Origin: an uncultured Clostridia bacterium
Lineage (GTDB): Bacteria > Bacillota > Clostridia > TANB77 > CAG-508
Length of the DNA: 64,000 nucleotides
NCBI GenBank assembly: GCA_934167835.1
Contig: CAKPLZ010000004.1
Coordinates: 75,533 to 139,532, forward strand
Direction: 5' to 3'
Position 1 is the first letter of the stretch. The number at the start of each line of letters is the position of its first letter. The notes beneath the pieces are model-generated. The model ran no database searches. It was given only the letters and a program-made list of their open reading frames with translations, and was not told the origin of the DNA. The position numbers and the translations under genes are program-made. Positions 9,194-21,220 of the stretch are shown here, piece after piece.

Positions 9194-9353
9194 GAGTACC
9201 CTGACCCTAAAAACTAACCCTAAAAAACTTAATTTTTAGGGCTAATGTTTAAAAAATTTGGGGACATTTTCAAAAATCATTGACATACTTTTGGGCAATT
9301 CTTTTCTATTTTTGTTTCTGATAACGTTTATTGTAATATTTTGTCGTTTTTTA

Positions 9354-9382
9354 TTGCATTTCTTGTAAAATTAGTTTACAAT
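9354..9382 (+). promoter_or_regulatory. Sigma-A type promoter of udk
   Basis: TTGCAT (9354-9359), a 17-nt spacer and TACAAT (9377-9382), 32 nt upstream of the udk start and just after the IS end. Confidence 0.6.
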
Positions 9383-9413
9383 ATATATAGTTTATTTTTT
9401 GGAGGTTTTAATA

Positions 9414-10028
9414 ATGGAACTTAATCCTATTTTAATTGGAATTGCAGGCGGAACTGGTTCTGGTAAGAGTACTTTGGCTGATAATATTAGAAAAGAATTT
9501 GCAAATGATATTTCAATGCTTTCTCATGATTATTACTATAAAAGCCATTCTGACCTTTCTTTTGACGAAAGAAAAAAATTGAATTTCGACCATCCTGATG
9601 CTTTTGATACTGACTTACTTATTGAACATTTAACTAAGCTAAAAAATGGTGAAACAATTTATAGACCTAATTATTCATTTGTTGACCATTTAAGAGAAGA
9701 ACAAACTTTTGAAGTTGTTCCTAAGAAAGTTATAGTATTAGATGGTATTTTAATATTTGAAAATAAAGAATTAAGAGATATGATGGATATTAAAATATTT
9801 GTAGACACAGATGCTGATATTCGCTTTATTAGAAGATTAGTTCGTGATGTTAGAGATAGAGGACGTACTCTAGAATCTGTTATTGAGCAATATACAACAA
9901 CTGTAAAACCTATGCATGAGCAGTTTGTTGAACCAAGTAAAAAATATGCTGATATTATTGTTCCTGAAGGTGGATATAACCATGTTGCTTTAAATATGAT
10001 TATAGAAAAAATTAGAAGTATTATTTAA
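9414..10028 (+). CDS. udk: Uridine kinase
   Basis: ATP/GTP-dependent phosphorylation of uridine and cytidine to UMP and CMP in pyrimidine salvage. The 204-aa protein has the P-loop GGTGSGKST at residues 12-20, the HDYYYKSH motif and DHPDAFD typical of the uridine kinase family, and ends at a normal length. The ATG at 9414 is chosen because GGAGG lies 8 nt upstream; a longer reading from a TTG at 9399 would include the ribosome binding site. The gene stands alone between the insertion sequence and a bidirectional terminator. CGG occurs only out of frame (GGC GGA). Confidence 0.95.
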   Translation: MELNPILIGIAGGTGSGKSTLADNIRKEFANDISMLSHDYYYKSHSDLSFDERKKLNFDHPDAFDTDLLIEHLTKLKNGETIYRPNYSFVDHLREEQTFEVVPKKVIVLDGILIFENKELRDMMDIKIFVDTDADIRFIRRLVRDVRDRGRTLESVIEQYTTTVKPMHEQFVEPSKKYADIIVPEGGYNHVALNMIIEKIRSII

Positions 10029-10032
10029 TTTC

Positions 10033-10068
10033 AAAAGAATCCGAAAATTTTATATTTCGGATTCTTTT
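10033..10068. terminator. Bidirectional terminator between udk and the glucan synthase gene
   Basis: A 14-bp stem (AAAAGAATCCGAAA / TTTCGGATTCTTTT) with A-runs on one side and T-runs on the other serves udk (plus) and the convergent minus-strand gene. Confidence 0.85.
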
Positions 10069-10070
10069 TA

Positions 10071-13000
10071 CTACATTTTTATTTCGATTTCATAAATTCC
10101 ACCATCGTCATTCAAAACAATTTCTTTTTCCACAATCTCAACACCATTTAAGAAAAGCTTATCAACACCTGTATTCTTTCCATTTTCGTTTTTTACTGTG
10201 ATATTATATATGCTATTTTTATACCTATATTTTATTTTATACTCTTTCCATTCTTTAGGGATGCATGGTTCTATTTTTAGCCTATTGTTTTTAATAACAA
10301 GTCCCAAAATATTTTCTATTCCTGCTTTATAAAACCAACTGCTAGAACCTGTATACCATGTCCACCCTCCACGACCTGCAAGGCTTTCAGCTCCATAAAT
10401 ATCTGCAGCAATTGTATATGGCTCAACTTTATATTTAATAGCCGTTTCTTTTGTTCTTGAATGTTCAATAGGATTAATCATTCTGTAATATTCTAAAGCC
10501 TTATCACCAAACCCAAGTTTTGTATAGGCAATAATTGCCCAAATTGCAGCATGTGTGTATTGCCCTCCATTTTCCCTTACTCCTGGTAAATAAGATTTAA
10601 TGTAGCCTGGCTCAAGTTTGGTTTTATTAAATGGTGGATCTAATAATTTAATTATTCCGTTTTCCTTGTCTATTAAGTGATTTTCTAAGCTTTCCATAGA
10701 TATATACTTTTTATCATTATCTGCCGCTCCTGATATTACTCCCCAACTTTGTGAAATACTATCTATTCTGCATTCTTCATTATCAACACTTCCTATAGCT
10801 TCTCCCTTATCAGTAAACGCTCTTTTAAACCATCTTCCATCCCAACCATTATTATTTAATGCTGTTTTTAATTTTTCTTTTACTCCGTTTATATTTTTCT
10901 GCTCTGTTTACGTCTTCCATTTTTTCACATATTGGAATAAATCTAGTTAAAATTTCATACATGAAAAAGCCTAGCCATACACTTTCGCCTTTTTTCTTGT
11001 TACCTACTGTGTTTAGTCCATCATTCCAGTCTCCTGAGCCTATTTTAGGCAATCCATTTTCTCCAAAATTTAATGATCTTTCTATTGCCTTTATGCAATG
11101 TTCATATATAGTTCCTTTTATTTCTGCTTCCTCATATTTATCATATCTTTCATCTATTCCATCTTCTAGTTCATTTCCTTTTAAATACGGTGTTTCTTCT
11201 TTTAAAATACTTACATCTCCTGTATATTCAATATATTCAGATACAACATAGCATAACCATAATAAATCATCTGAAAATCTTGTTCTTATTCCTCTTTGGG
11301 TTTCCTCATGCCACCAGTGTTCCACATCTCCTTCAATAAATTGATGTCTACTTTGCACTAGTATTTGCTCTTTCATGAGCTCTGGTTCTATATATTTAAT
11401 ACCTAAAGTGTCTTGAAGCTGGTCTCTAAAACCTATTGCTCCTCCTGACTGGTAATACCCTGTTCTTCCCCAAAGCCTTGAAACTATAGTTTGATACACA
11501 GCCCATCCATTTAGCATTATATTCATTGATTCTAATGGAGTTTTAACTTGTATTCTTGTTAATAGTTCATACCAGAAATTTATTACTTTATTTAATTCCT
11601 CTTTTGCCTTTGATATATTTGAATATTTATATGCTATATCTTTTACATTTATCTCATTACTGTCCTCTCCTAAAAATAGAGTAATTTCTTTTGTTTCATA
11701 CTGTCCAAGTTCAACTTCTAGTTCAATAGCTATGCATGAATTTTCACCAAGTCCGCTTGAATTTCCAAGAGCCACTTTATTTAAAGCCTGTGGCTCATCT
11801 ATTTTTCCGTTTCCTACAAATACATTTTTGCTTCCTGTATATGATTTTATTTTTTCGCTACTTCCAACATAAGCAATATCCCCTTTAAAATTGTCTGTAT
11901 AAAGGTTTTTGGCTATTACAACATTATTAGACATTCCTACATCGATATATCCATTTGTTTGTATTTCATCTTCTCCAAGTACTGGTTTTATATAATATAA
12001 TAATTTTAATTTTTTCTTTTGACCAGACGTATTGGTTAATTTTATAATATTTATTTTGATTCTATCTTCTTTTGCAACAAAGCTTTCTATTTCGTGTAAA
12101 ATTTGATTTTTAAATGTTTTTTCCACAACATACCCGAAACCCATAAGTTAGGTGATATTCTTGTGGTTCATGCACTAAATTTTCGTTTAAACACCACGTA
12201 TTGCCTGTTTCCTTATCTTTTATATAAATTATTTCCGATGGAATATCAATATTGCTATTATTATTCCATGCAGATAATCTGTTTAATCTGCTGTTTTGAT
12301 TCCATGTAAATCCACCTAAATTTTGTGTTATTAGTGTACCAAAGTTTTTATTTGCCAAAATATTGCTCCATGCTGTTGGTAGTTTATGAAATTTACTTAT
12401 TTTCATTTTATATTCTAATCCATTTTCTGTGAATCCACCATAATCATTATTATATTTTAAATCATTATAGTTTTCATTTAAAGTTTCCATTTCACCATTT
12501 GGAATATATATTTTCTTTTCTTCATCACCAATATTTTTTAAGCTTTCTTCATACTCTTCTTCTAAATCTTTAAGCTGCATTTCTATATTTCCAGATGATG
12601 CATCTAGTTCTAAATTGCATCTAAATTCCAGTAAATCAGCTTCTTCTTTAGTAATTTCCTTTTTGTTAATTACAAAAATTCCTCCATAAACATTTTTTAA
12701 AAATGTTAATTGGCTATTTTGAATTTCGTCTTCTATTTCAAATTTTATAAAATGCTCATAGCTGTTTCTTTCTTCGTTTAAAATTACTAAATCTATTTTT
12801 ATATTTTTGCTTCTAAAAAACTCCATTGCTTTCAATGCATCTTTTATTACATGCATATCATTTACATCTTTAATTTTTATAAGGAGAATCGGCAAATCGC
12901 CTGATATTCCAAACTTCCAAAGTTCACTTTGTGAATATACCCTTTTAGGTAGCTTTTCTAATACTATTTTCTTCATCTGGTTTTTTAATATTAACAAGCT

Positions 13001-16000
13001 AAGCATTTTTTGGTATTTATGAATATCTTCCCCTTTAAGTCCTAAATATATTGCTTCCGCTTCCATCTTTGCTCTTGATAATTCAAAAGCCTGCTCCACT
13101 GCATTTGTATTAGAATAATCCTTAAGTAACTTTTGGGCTCTGTCCTCTTCATATTCTACTGTTATTATAAGGTCTAATACAGCTGTTTCACTTGGCAATA
13201 TTTTGACTGTTTTCTTTATGGCAAGGCACGGGTCTACTACAAGGCCGAGATTTTTAGAAAATGGTTTTGAGTTTTCAATAGCCTCAGGAATTCCAATATT
13301 ACCTTGCCCCATAAATTTTTCTTTATCTATTTCATATTCTATATCTCCAACTGTTTCACTCTCTGTATTAAATCCAACTGATGCATATATATCCTTTTGT
13401 TTGTCTCCACGTTTTTTTCTTTTTATTATTATATTTCCATCATCTGATTCTTTAAATGTTAAAAACAAATTATTAAAAGCTGTATGTGCATAATCTTGGA
13501 GTTCTGTAGATAATACTGGTTCAAAATATGCTGTTATTTCAAGTGTTTCTACATTGTTTCCATTATTTGTTAATTCCAGTCTCCTAATTTCAACTGGGTC
13601 TTCTGGTGCTACTGTTATTTTTGTTTTTACAGTTATACTGCCTTCTGTTTTAATATATTGTGTTTTATCTGGCGCAAATGTTACCTTTCCATTATTTCTT
13701 GGATTATTTGAATATATTTGTCTTGTTCTTAAATTTTTGATGTATACTTGAATTCCTTGGTCATAATCCGCAGTTTCCTTATATCTATTAATTAATAGAT
13801 TATCAAATTTACTATATCCATTTCCATTTAAAGTTGATACTATTGTATATTTACCATTTGATAAAACATTTGATAAATTAAAAGCTGTATTAATTTTTGT
13901 ATACGTTTTTTCTGTGTAATTATTATAATTTTGCATCTTAATTTTTTGAACTTTTTCCTTGTTTTCCTTTGTTATTATTGCTTTTTCTGGCATTCTTTCT
14001 TGCAGTAAAACATCCACTGCTTCTATTTCTGGGTTATTGCTGAATCTTTTTACCAAAACCATGTCATTTAGCACATTATTTATTGATAACAATATAAGTC
14101 CCTGGTGATGCGCCATATATGTTTTTACAGGTTCATATATTTTGCCATATTTTAGTCTAGATACAGTATAATCTATTGATTCATAAAAGCCATATTTTCC
14201 ATACATTTCCTGTTTTTTTAATTTTTTTAAATTTTCTATTCCTCCATTTAAATCATACATTAAACTTAAAAATATTCCATAAGATGATACAACCATATCT
14301 TCTTCCAGACCTCTTTTTAAGCCAAGCCAAGGTATTCCAAAGGCTTTGTATTGATAGTTATTATTTAAGTCTCTTAGATTAAATGCCGCTTCTGAAATGC
14401 CCCAAGGTATACCAAGTTCTTTTGCATAAGCTTTTTGGCTCATTAGCATAAATCTACATGATTCATCTAATAAACTTCCCTTATAAGTTTGTATGTTTAT
14501 ATTTGGCATTAAATACTCAAATGCAGTTCCTGACCATGATATAAGCCCTTTATATTTATTAAGAGAAGTAAGAGTTCTGCTTAATGTGCCCCAATGTTTT
14601 GCAGGTACATCTTTTTTGGCTATAGCAACAAGACTTGCTTGCCTTGCTTCTGATGCTAATAAGTCATAATATGAATCTGTTAGTTTGTTTTCCTCAACAT
14701 TAAAGCCAATTGAAAAAATACGTTTTTTAAAATCATATAGCACACTAAAATCTGTGTTTTCTATTAATTCACTTATTTTGTTTATTAAATCTGTTTCATT
14801 GCTTTTATTTTCTATTATAAATTGTTTTAAGGTATATAAATATCCTACAAAATTTCCACTATCTACTGTTGAAATATATCTTGGAATTAGTGGTTTTAAT
14901 GTTATTGTGTTATACCAATTATATAAATGTCCATTCCATTTTGAAAGTCTTTCGATGGTTTCAATTGTTTTTCTTATTAAGTCCATTGCCTTTTCTAGAC
15001 TAATTAATCCTAAATCGTAACTTGAACAAACTGCCAAAAGACCTAGACCAATATTAGTTGGGGATGTTCTATGTGCAATTTTTTCTTTTCTGTCTTCTTG
15101 ATAATTATCTGGGGGTAAAAAGTTGTTTTCCTCATTAATATTATCTTCAAAAAAGCTCCAAGTTTTTCTTGCAACTTCCATACAAAATTCTTTATTTTCC
15201 CTATTTATTCTTTCAACTATCTTTTCTTCCTTTTTTTCTTGGCTTACATACCACCCAATAAAAGGACCTGAAATAAATAAGACTCCTAAAATTAAAAATA
15301 TTATTTTAGAACTTAGTATAGTAATTATTATTAATGCCAATCCCAATATTATATTAGATTTTAATAAGTTTATATATGTCAAAAGTGTATTTTTACTTTG
15401 TTTTTCTGCTTCTTCAGCAGTTGTCCATTCCAATAAGTTCTGTTTTGTAAAATTCATTCTGTATATAGTTTTAACAATTGCATTTAAGTTTGTGTATGCT
15501 TTAATGGGCAAGAATACTATTTCCAAAAATCCTCTAATTATTGTTGTTTTTATTCCACTTAGTGATTTTAAAATGCTTTTATGTGCTGATATAAATTCAG
15601 AATTTACACTTTTTTTAAATATAATATAGTTTGCAATATCTAATATTGTTGGTGATGTTAATGCAATTATCCCTATAGCTATTTCCTGCCCATAAGGCAT
15701 TTTAAAAAAGGCTAAAATGGCTGCAATTATAAGCAGTGTAAGAGCAGTAATTGAAACTAAACTTCTTCTTAGATTATCTAAAATTTTAAATTTAGATAAT
15801 GAATTTAATGGGTTAATTTTCTTCTCATTATTTTTTACTTTTATATTCTTTGTTGCCCATGAGGCTATTTGCCAATCTCCTCTTACCCATCTATTTTGCC
15901 TTGATAGATAACTATTTAATTTAGATGGAAAACCATCTAATAATAAAATATCTGTTGCCAAACCACATCTTAAATAACTTCCTTCTAGCAAATCATGGCT

Positions 16001-18130
16001 TAGTACTGTATTTTCTGGGATTTCATTTGATAAAATATTATGAAAAACTTCTAAATCATAAATTCCTTTCCCGGTAAATATTCCTTCTCCAAAATTATCT
16101 TGGTATATATCTGATATTGCATTTGTATAAAAGTCTGTTCCTCCTGGCCCTGCATATATTTTTGTAAATAAACTTTTTCGGCTTGATATTAAATCTATTC
16201 CAATTCGTGGTTGAATTAATGCATGTCCTTGTGTTACTATATTTCTGGTTTTATCTATTACTGGTTTATTTAAAACATGTGCCATTGCTCCTATTAGTTC
16301 TTTTGCTGAACCTAATGTTAAGTTTGTATCAGAATCTAGTGTTATTACATATTTGATATTTAGCTTTTCTTTTATTGTATTTGTTCTAAAGCAATTATTT
16401 CCAGTAAGTAAAAAATCATTAAACTGGCATAGCATTCCTCTTTTTCTTTCCCAACCTAAATAGCATTTTTCTCCTTTGCTCCATGTTCTATTTCTATAAA
16501 GAAAGAAAAATTTTTCTTTTTGATTTTTTGCATACTTTTGGTTTAATATCTTAGATTGCTTTATTCCTTCTTCAATTATCTCGGAGTCGAAAGTTTCTAT
16601 TTCTTTTTTAGATGATGTGCAATCCCCAAGTAGCGCAAAATAAAGGTTTTCATCTTTGTTGGCCCAATAATACACTTCAATTTTTTTGAATAATTCTTGT
16701 ACTTTTTCTTTACTTGAAAGTATCGTTGGGATTACTACAATGGTACTGTTTTTTTCTTCAATTCCACCAGATAGTGAAAGCTTTGGAATAGGTTTTGGTT
16801 TTACTGTTTTTACTAAAATATAGTTAATTATTTGAATTACTATCTCTGAAATTGGAATAACTGCAAACAAAGCAATTACCACAGAAAGCCCTGTTCCGAT
16901 TTTATTGTGCATACAGCAAAATGTTAAAACGCTTAAAATAAATGTTAGTAAATATATATATGTTATATATTTTATAGGTGTTAGCTTGTATCTTTTTTCT
17001 TTCAATCCTAATTTACTATATAATACATTTTCTCCGTTATCTATTAGATAATAACCAATATGGCGTTTTTTCAAACTCCTTCCATTTTGAGCCAATTCAA
17101 GCGTTTTTTTGGCAATATATATTTCTGAAATTTTAGTTTTTTCAGATAATTCTTTTATTTTATTTCTATATATTTCTTTAGTTTTATAATCCATTTTTTC
17201 ATATACATCTGCTGGGTCTTGTTTTAGTATTTCTTCAACTCCATTAATCTTCTCAAATAATTCTAGGAAGTTGATTCTTTTAATTTCTCTTATTGATGTT
17301 ATACTATTGCCCATTAAGACTTTTTGAATTGCTATATCAAAATGCTCTTTTCTGATAACATCTGAAGCTGTTAGACCTAGCTTATTTACTTGTTCTTCTA
17401 ATACAGCAAGAAAGCTGTTTCCTATTTTTCCATATTTTTTAAGTTTGTATGACATATATTCTATAAATGGATAGCTTGAATTTTGGTATAGTTTGGTGTT
17501 TTCTTTTATTTTCTTGTATTCTTGGTGAGCGCTATCTTTCTTTTCTATCAATCGTTCTACAATTTCTTCTACTTTATATTTTTGTATTTGACTTATATAT
17601 ATTTTCTCACATATTCCCCTTATATTTTCTATTATGGCCAAGTCTAAGAATACTCTCAAATTCCAGATTTCTTCCATGCTTAAAGATTTTTTTCTTTTAT
17701 ATGCAAGTAAGCTTGAGTTTAATACTTCATCATCAATTTTATTATCTGTATATGCAACAATTTCTGTTGCCAAAACATATATTCTTGCAAATCCTTTATA
17801 TGTGCCATTGCTTATTCCTTGAAATTTTTTATATTTTTTCTCGCTTAATGTATTTGTTATATTCTTTACTGTTTCTTCTATAATATAGAAATTATCTAAA
17901 AGCCATTCTCCTGCTGGATGTATACTAATTTTTCTTTTTATATGTTCATTTAATATGTTATATGTTTTTTGGATAAACTTAAAATTTTCTTGTAGTCTAT
18001 TTATTGGATATGTTTTTATGTCTGATGTTGGTGATATTTCATAACTTACAGCAATTTTTTCCATATAACTTTGTAATTGCTCTCTATTTAAATTTGTTCC
18101 TTTAATATTTAAATATCTATTATTTTTCAA
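10071..18130 (-). CDS. Cyclic beta-glucan synthase-like GT84-GH94 protein, two CGG recoding sites
   Basis: A membrane enzyme of about 2685 aa with the NdvB / cyclic beta-1,2-glucan synthetase layout. It has a helical N-terminal region, membrane segments around residues 385-440, a GT84 glycosyltransferase (TLDSDTNL; QNRWVRGDW near 750), more membrane helices (800-1000), a glycoamylase-like cyclisation domain (DSGNFVGYLYTL; ISWSGTAFEYLMP; YMAHHQGLILLS), and two GH94 beta-sandwich units with a catalytic barrel (GSGDWNDGLNTVG). It reads as three frames joined at in-frame CGG codons near residues 1999 (CGGG) and 2415 (CGGA). Both joins restore conserved residues (YGF-G-YVVEK; YK-G-VKEKLK). The start is the TTG at 18130, after GAGAGG; an in-frame ATG lies 24 codons upstream. 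Product may be cyclic or linear glucan. Confidence 0.85.
10884..10887 (-). other. Recoding site CGGA in the glucan synthase gene (second)
   Basis: Zero frame AAA CGG AGT reaches a stop within about nine codons. +1 gives AAA GGA GTA AAA GAA and continues through the GH94 C-terminus to the stop at 10071. Confidence 0.85.
12133..12136 (-). other. Recoding site CGGG in the glucan synthase gene (first)
   Basis: Zero frame TTT CGG GTA stops six codons later. +1 gives TTT GGG TAT GTT GTG, restoring the GFGYVVEKTF stretch of the GH94 sandwich domain. This is the only CGGG case. Confidence 0.85.
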
Positions 18131-18212
18131 TTTAAAAACCTCTCTATTGGTAAAAATATATAATTTATACATATTTTTACCTGTAGAAAGGTTTTTATAC
18201 ATGAATTTAATT

Positions 18213-18980
18213 TTATTTAAGATATAACTTAGGATCTTGCGTTTCTTCGTTTTTTAGTAGTTCAAAATGTAAATGTGGTTCATCCGCAATTTCGAAAGCT
18301 GCTGAATTTCCTATTGTTCCTAAGCTTTGGCCTTTGCTTACTGTTTCTCCTTCTTTTACAAATTCAGTGGTTAACAGATTTGAATATACAGTTTTGAACC
18401 CATCACTATGTTCTATTATTATTGTAAGACCATATCTTGGGTCATTTTTTATAGCCTTTACTGTTCCTTCTTCTGCTGATTTTACAACTGTTGTTCTTGG
18501 AGCTTTTATGTCTATTCCTTTATGAACTATCCATTCTTGTAAAGTTGCTGAATAAACTAAATTATCAATTGCAAACTCCTTAATTATTTCTCCTTCAACT
18601 GGTTTCATAAACTCTAATTCTTTTTTTACTGGTTCTTCTATTACTGGTTGTTCAGGCTCTTCTGTTTTTTCTTCTGCAGTTATATTTACATTATTTTCAG
18701 TATTTGTTTCTACCTCATTTTGTTCTTGATTGCTATTATTATTTGTTTCTTCAATAACCTCATTAATTGTTTTTCCAAGTTCTGCACTTGCTTCTTCTAA
18801 TAAGTTGTTATTTGGTACCACATCATTAATTATTTGTGCTGAAATTAAACTTTGCTTTGCTGATTCCTTTATTTTGTTATTGTATACTGTATATACAATT
18901 AAGCATGTTACAAGCAAAACTAGTAAAACCCCTCCATAAGCTAACAATACTTTTTTTAAACCATTATTCGATTTTCTCAT
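18213..18980 (-). CDS. SpoIIQ-like M23 metallopeptidase
   Basis: A 255-aa membrane-anchored cell-wall peptidase. One membrane helix lies at residues 12-30, followed by an acidic Asn/Glu linker (75-120) and an M23/LytM domain (about 140-250). The zinc site appears complete, HKGID and HLHFE, as in clostridial SpoIIQ; the B. subtilis protein has lost part of it. In sporulation SpoIIQ sits in the forespore membrane and forms the channel with SpoIIIAH. The position directly downstream of spoIID, close to sigF, supports the assignment. It starts after AAAGGAGG at 18980. A non-sporulation LytM endopeptidase is the alternative. Confidence 0.75.
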   Translation of the reverse strand: MRKSNNGLKKVLLAYGGVLLVLLVTCLIVYTVYNNKIKESAKQSLISAQIINDVVPNNNLLEEASAELGKTINEVIEETNNNSNQEQNEVETNTENNVNITAEEKTEEPEQPVIEEPVKKELEFMKPVEGEIIKEFAIDNLVYSATLQEWIVHKGIDIKAPRTTVVKSAEEGTVKAIKNDPRYGLTIIIEHSDGFKTVYSNLLTTEFVKEGETVSKGQSLGTIGNSAAFEIADEPHLHFELLKNEETQDPKLYLK

Positions 18981-19039
18981 TTGGACTTCCTCCTTTAAAT
19001 ATCTTTAGTTTAATTATGTACCTATTTTTTTGAAGTTAT

Positions 19040-20042
19040 TCAAATATTTTCTATTTTTACATCTGTATAATAATGGTTTATTATTTGCTCAGCTGTTGCA
19101 CCCGTTTTTGCCATGGCATCTGCTCCTGTTTGGCTTAATCCTACTCCATGCCCATATCCAACAACATTAAAGCTTATATTTTCCCCAACTTCAATACTGA
19201 ATTTGGCTGATTTTAGCCCAAATATTGTTCTTGCTTCAACTCCTGAAATATTAATATTACCAACCTTTAATGTTTTTACTCTTCCACTTTCTGTGTATTC
19301 TGTTATTTGTATTGGGTTTTCTTCATTCCAGTCTATTATAATTTCTGGGTGTGCTGCTTGTAATTTTTCTTGAAATTCTTGTTTTGTTAAAGTTATATTT
19401 GAACTATATTGGGTATATACATCTTCACCAGATGTTGCAACGCTTTGCAAGTATGGATAGTCTGTTCCTCCCCATACATTGCTTACCTTTTCTGTTGTTC
19501 CGCCACTATTTGAGTGGAAAAATGCATTTATTGGTTCTCCATTGTATGTTATAATTTTACCTAATGTTTCTTTTACTGCTGTTTCGATTTTGTTCCAATT
19601 ATTTTCTTTTTCAGCTTCGTTCCATCTAGCTAGTCTGTTCTCCTTAGATATCCATGCTTGGCAGCACTTTGAATCATCACATATATCGGCATTTTCATGC
19701 TTACTTCCTTTATACATTTTATAGGCTGTATATGTTCTTGCAACAATTGCTTGTGCTTTTAGCGCTTCTATCTCAAAATTTGCAGGCATTTCTGCTGAAA
19801 CAACTCCGCAGTAAATATTCTTCCATTGATATTGTTTCAACTTCTCCTGTTGAGTTATGTAGTAGTTTTACTGTGCCATATTCTTTTGTTTTATAAGGTT
19901 CTACTGTTTCCTGTTCTATTTTGTTGTTCTCTTCAGTGGCTAACGCAGGTGTATCATCTTTTTGAGGTTTATTGGTAAAAACCACAGGAATTGTTGAACA
20001 TATTAAAACAAATAAAAAAATATATAATACTATTTTTTTCAT
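19040..20042 (-). CDS. spoIID: SpoIID lytic transglycosylase, one CGG recoding site
   Basis: Stage II sporulation protein D of about 333 aa, the peptidoglycan transglycosylase that drives membrane migration during engulfment. It has an N-terminal signal anchor (residues 2-18) and a SpoIID/LytB domain (VSAEMPANFEIEALKAQAIVARTY; FHSNSGGTT; GYGHGVGLSQTGA). The ATG at 20042 follows GGAGGG. In zero frame the protein stops about 93 codons after the start; at codon 79 an in-frame CGG precedes A, and skipping the C restores YLL-G-VVSAEMP, the near-invariant start of the domain. Order sigF-spoIID-spoIIQ is typical of Clostridia. Confidence 0.9.
19805..19808 (-). other. Recoding site CGGA in spoIID
   Basis: CTG CGG AGT TGT in zero frame; CTG GGA GTT GTT TCA in +1, giving LGVVSAEM, the hallmark sequence of SpoIID. 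Confidence 0.9.
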
Positions 20043-20053
20043 ATTTCCCTCCA

Positions 20054-20770
20054 TTATGCAATTTTTTTTCGCATTTCTGTAAGTATTTTTTTCTCTGTTC
20101 TTGAAATTTGCACTTGACTTACTCCTAATATCTTTGCGACTTCGTTTTGGGTTTTTCCTTTGAAATATCTAAGTATTATAATTTGTTTTTCCTTTGAATT
20201 TAATTCATCTATTAATTCTTGTATACATATTTTGTTTATTGTATTTTCGGTTTCATCTTTATTTAAACTTATTCTTGATATTTTAGTTTCTCCTGCTTGC
20301 TCATCATATATTTCTTCATCAATTGATTCTGGTCTTCTTATTGCATCTAATGCAACTATTATTTCTTCTTTGCTCACATTCAGCATGCTTGCAAGCTCAG
20401 TTATTTGTAGTTCTTCTCCTTTTTTTACAATATTTTGTCTTTGTATCTCATTAATTTTTGTTGCTAACTCTTTTACACTTCTACTTACTTTTATTGGGCC
20501 ATCGTCTCTTATAAATTTTTTTATTTCTCCAATTATATATGGTACTGAATAGGTTGTTATTTTCACATTATAACTTTCATCAAATCTTTGTATTGCTTTT
20601 ATTAATCCAATGCATCCTATTTGGTATAAGTCTTCTTGCAAATGTCCTCTTCCAGAAAATCTTTTTACTATGCTCCAAATCAAACCCGTATTAGCTTCTA
20701 TTATTTTTTCAAGAGCTTCTTTGGATTTGTTCTGTGCCATTTTTATATCTTCTGTATTTATCTCGTACAT
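20054..20770 (-). CDS. sigF: RNA polymerase sporulation sigma factor SigF
   Basis: Forespore-specific sigma-70 family factor of 238 aa. Region 2 (GLIWSIVKRF...EDLYQIGCIGLIKAIQRFD...YSVPYIIGEIKKFIRDDG), region 3 (RSVKELATKI) and region 4 (LRYFKGKTQNEVAKILGVSQVQISR) are all present. It is held inactive by SpoIIAB, encoded 18 nt upstream. The start has GGGGG 6 nt upstream. Gene order spoIIAA-spoIIAB-sigF is that of the classic operon. Confidence 0.95.
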   Translation of the reverse strand: MYEINTEDIKMAQNKSKEALEKIIEANTGLIWSIVKRFSGRGHLQEDLYQIGCIGLIKAIQRFDESYNVKITTYSVPYIIGEIKKFIRDDGPIKVSRSVKELATKINEIQRQNIVKKGEELQITELASMLNVSKEEIIVALDAIRRPESIDEEIYDEQAGETKISRISLNKDETENTINKICIQELIDELNSKEKQIIILRYFKGKTQNEVAKILGVSQVQISRTEKKILTEMRKKIA

Positions 20771-20788
20771 ATTGCCCCCTGATTATAT

Positions 20789-21220
20789 TTAATCCTTAAT
20801 TACTTTTTTCATTGTAATTTTTGTGCCCATTCCTAAAATTGATTCAACTTTTAATTCATCCATAAAGCTTTCCATTATGGTAAAGCCCATTCCTGACCTT
20901 TCTAATTCTGGTTTTGTAGTATAAAGCGGAGTTTTTGCTTTTTCTATATTTTCAATTCCTTTGCCATTATCTGTTATAATAATTTCAATTGTTTTTTGAG
21001 ATAATGTACATTCTATTTTTATTGTTCCTTCTTTGCTCTCATACCCATGAATTATACAATTTGTAACAGCCTCAGAAACTGCTGTTTTAATATCGGAAAT
21101 TTCTTCTATGCTCGGATCTAATTGTGAAGCAAAACTTGCTACTGTAATTCTGGCAAAAGCTTCGTTGCATGACTTACTTTCAAATTCTAATTTCATTTTA
21201 TTATCATACACATTTTCCAA
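20789..21220 (-). CDS. spoIIAB: Anti-sigma F factor SpoIIAB
   Basis: A 143-aa serine kinase and anti-sigma factor of the GHKL ATPase family. It binds SigF and phosphorylates SpoIIAA. ATP-lid motifs are visible: an N-box (EAVTNCIIHGY), DNGKGI and SGMGFTIM. The likely start is the TTG at 21220 with AAGGAGG 9 nt upstream, overlapping the end of spoIIAA by 17 nt, which suggests translational coupling. Confidence 0.95.
   Translation of the reverse strand: MENVYDNKMKLEFESKSCNEAFARITVASFASQLDPSIEEISDIKTAVSEAVTNCIIHGYESKEGTIKIECTLSQKTIEIIITDNGKGIENIEKAKTPLYTTKPELERSGMGFTIMESFMDELKVESILGMGTKITMKKVIKD

Larger units (their letters stand above)
7792..9272 (+). mobile_element. Decayed ISNCY-type insertion sequence
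   Basis: An element of about 1.48 kb bounded by imperfect terminal inverted repeats: TGAGAAAATGTCCCAA at 7792-7807 and, at 9258-9272, the reverse complement of TGAAAATGTCCCCAA. It holds one transposase gene in three reading-frame pieces and a structured tail. I saw no clear target-site duplication. The internal deletion in the transposase shows that this copy cannot move by itself. Confidence 0.7.
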
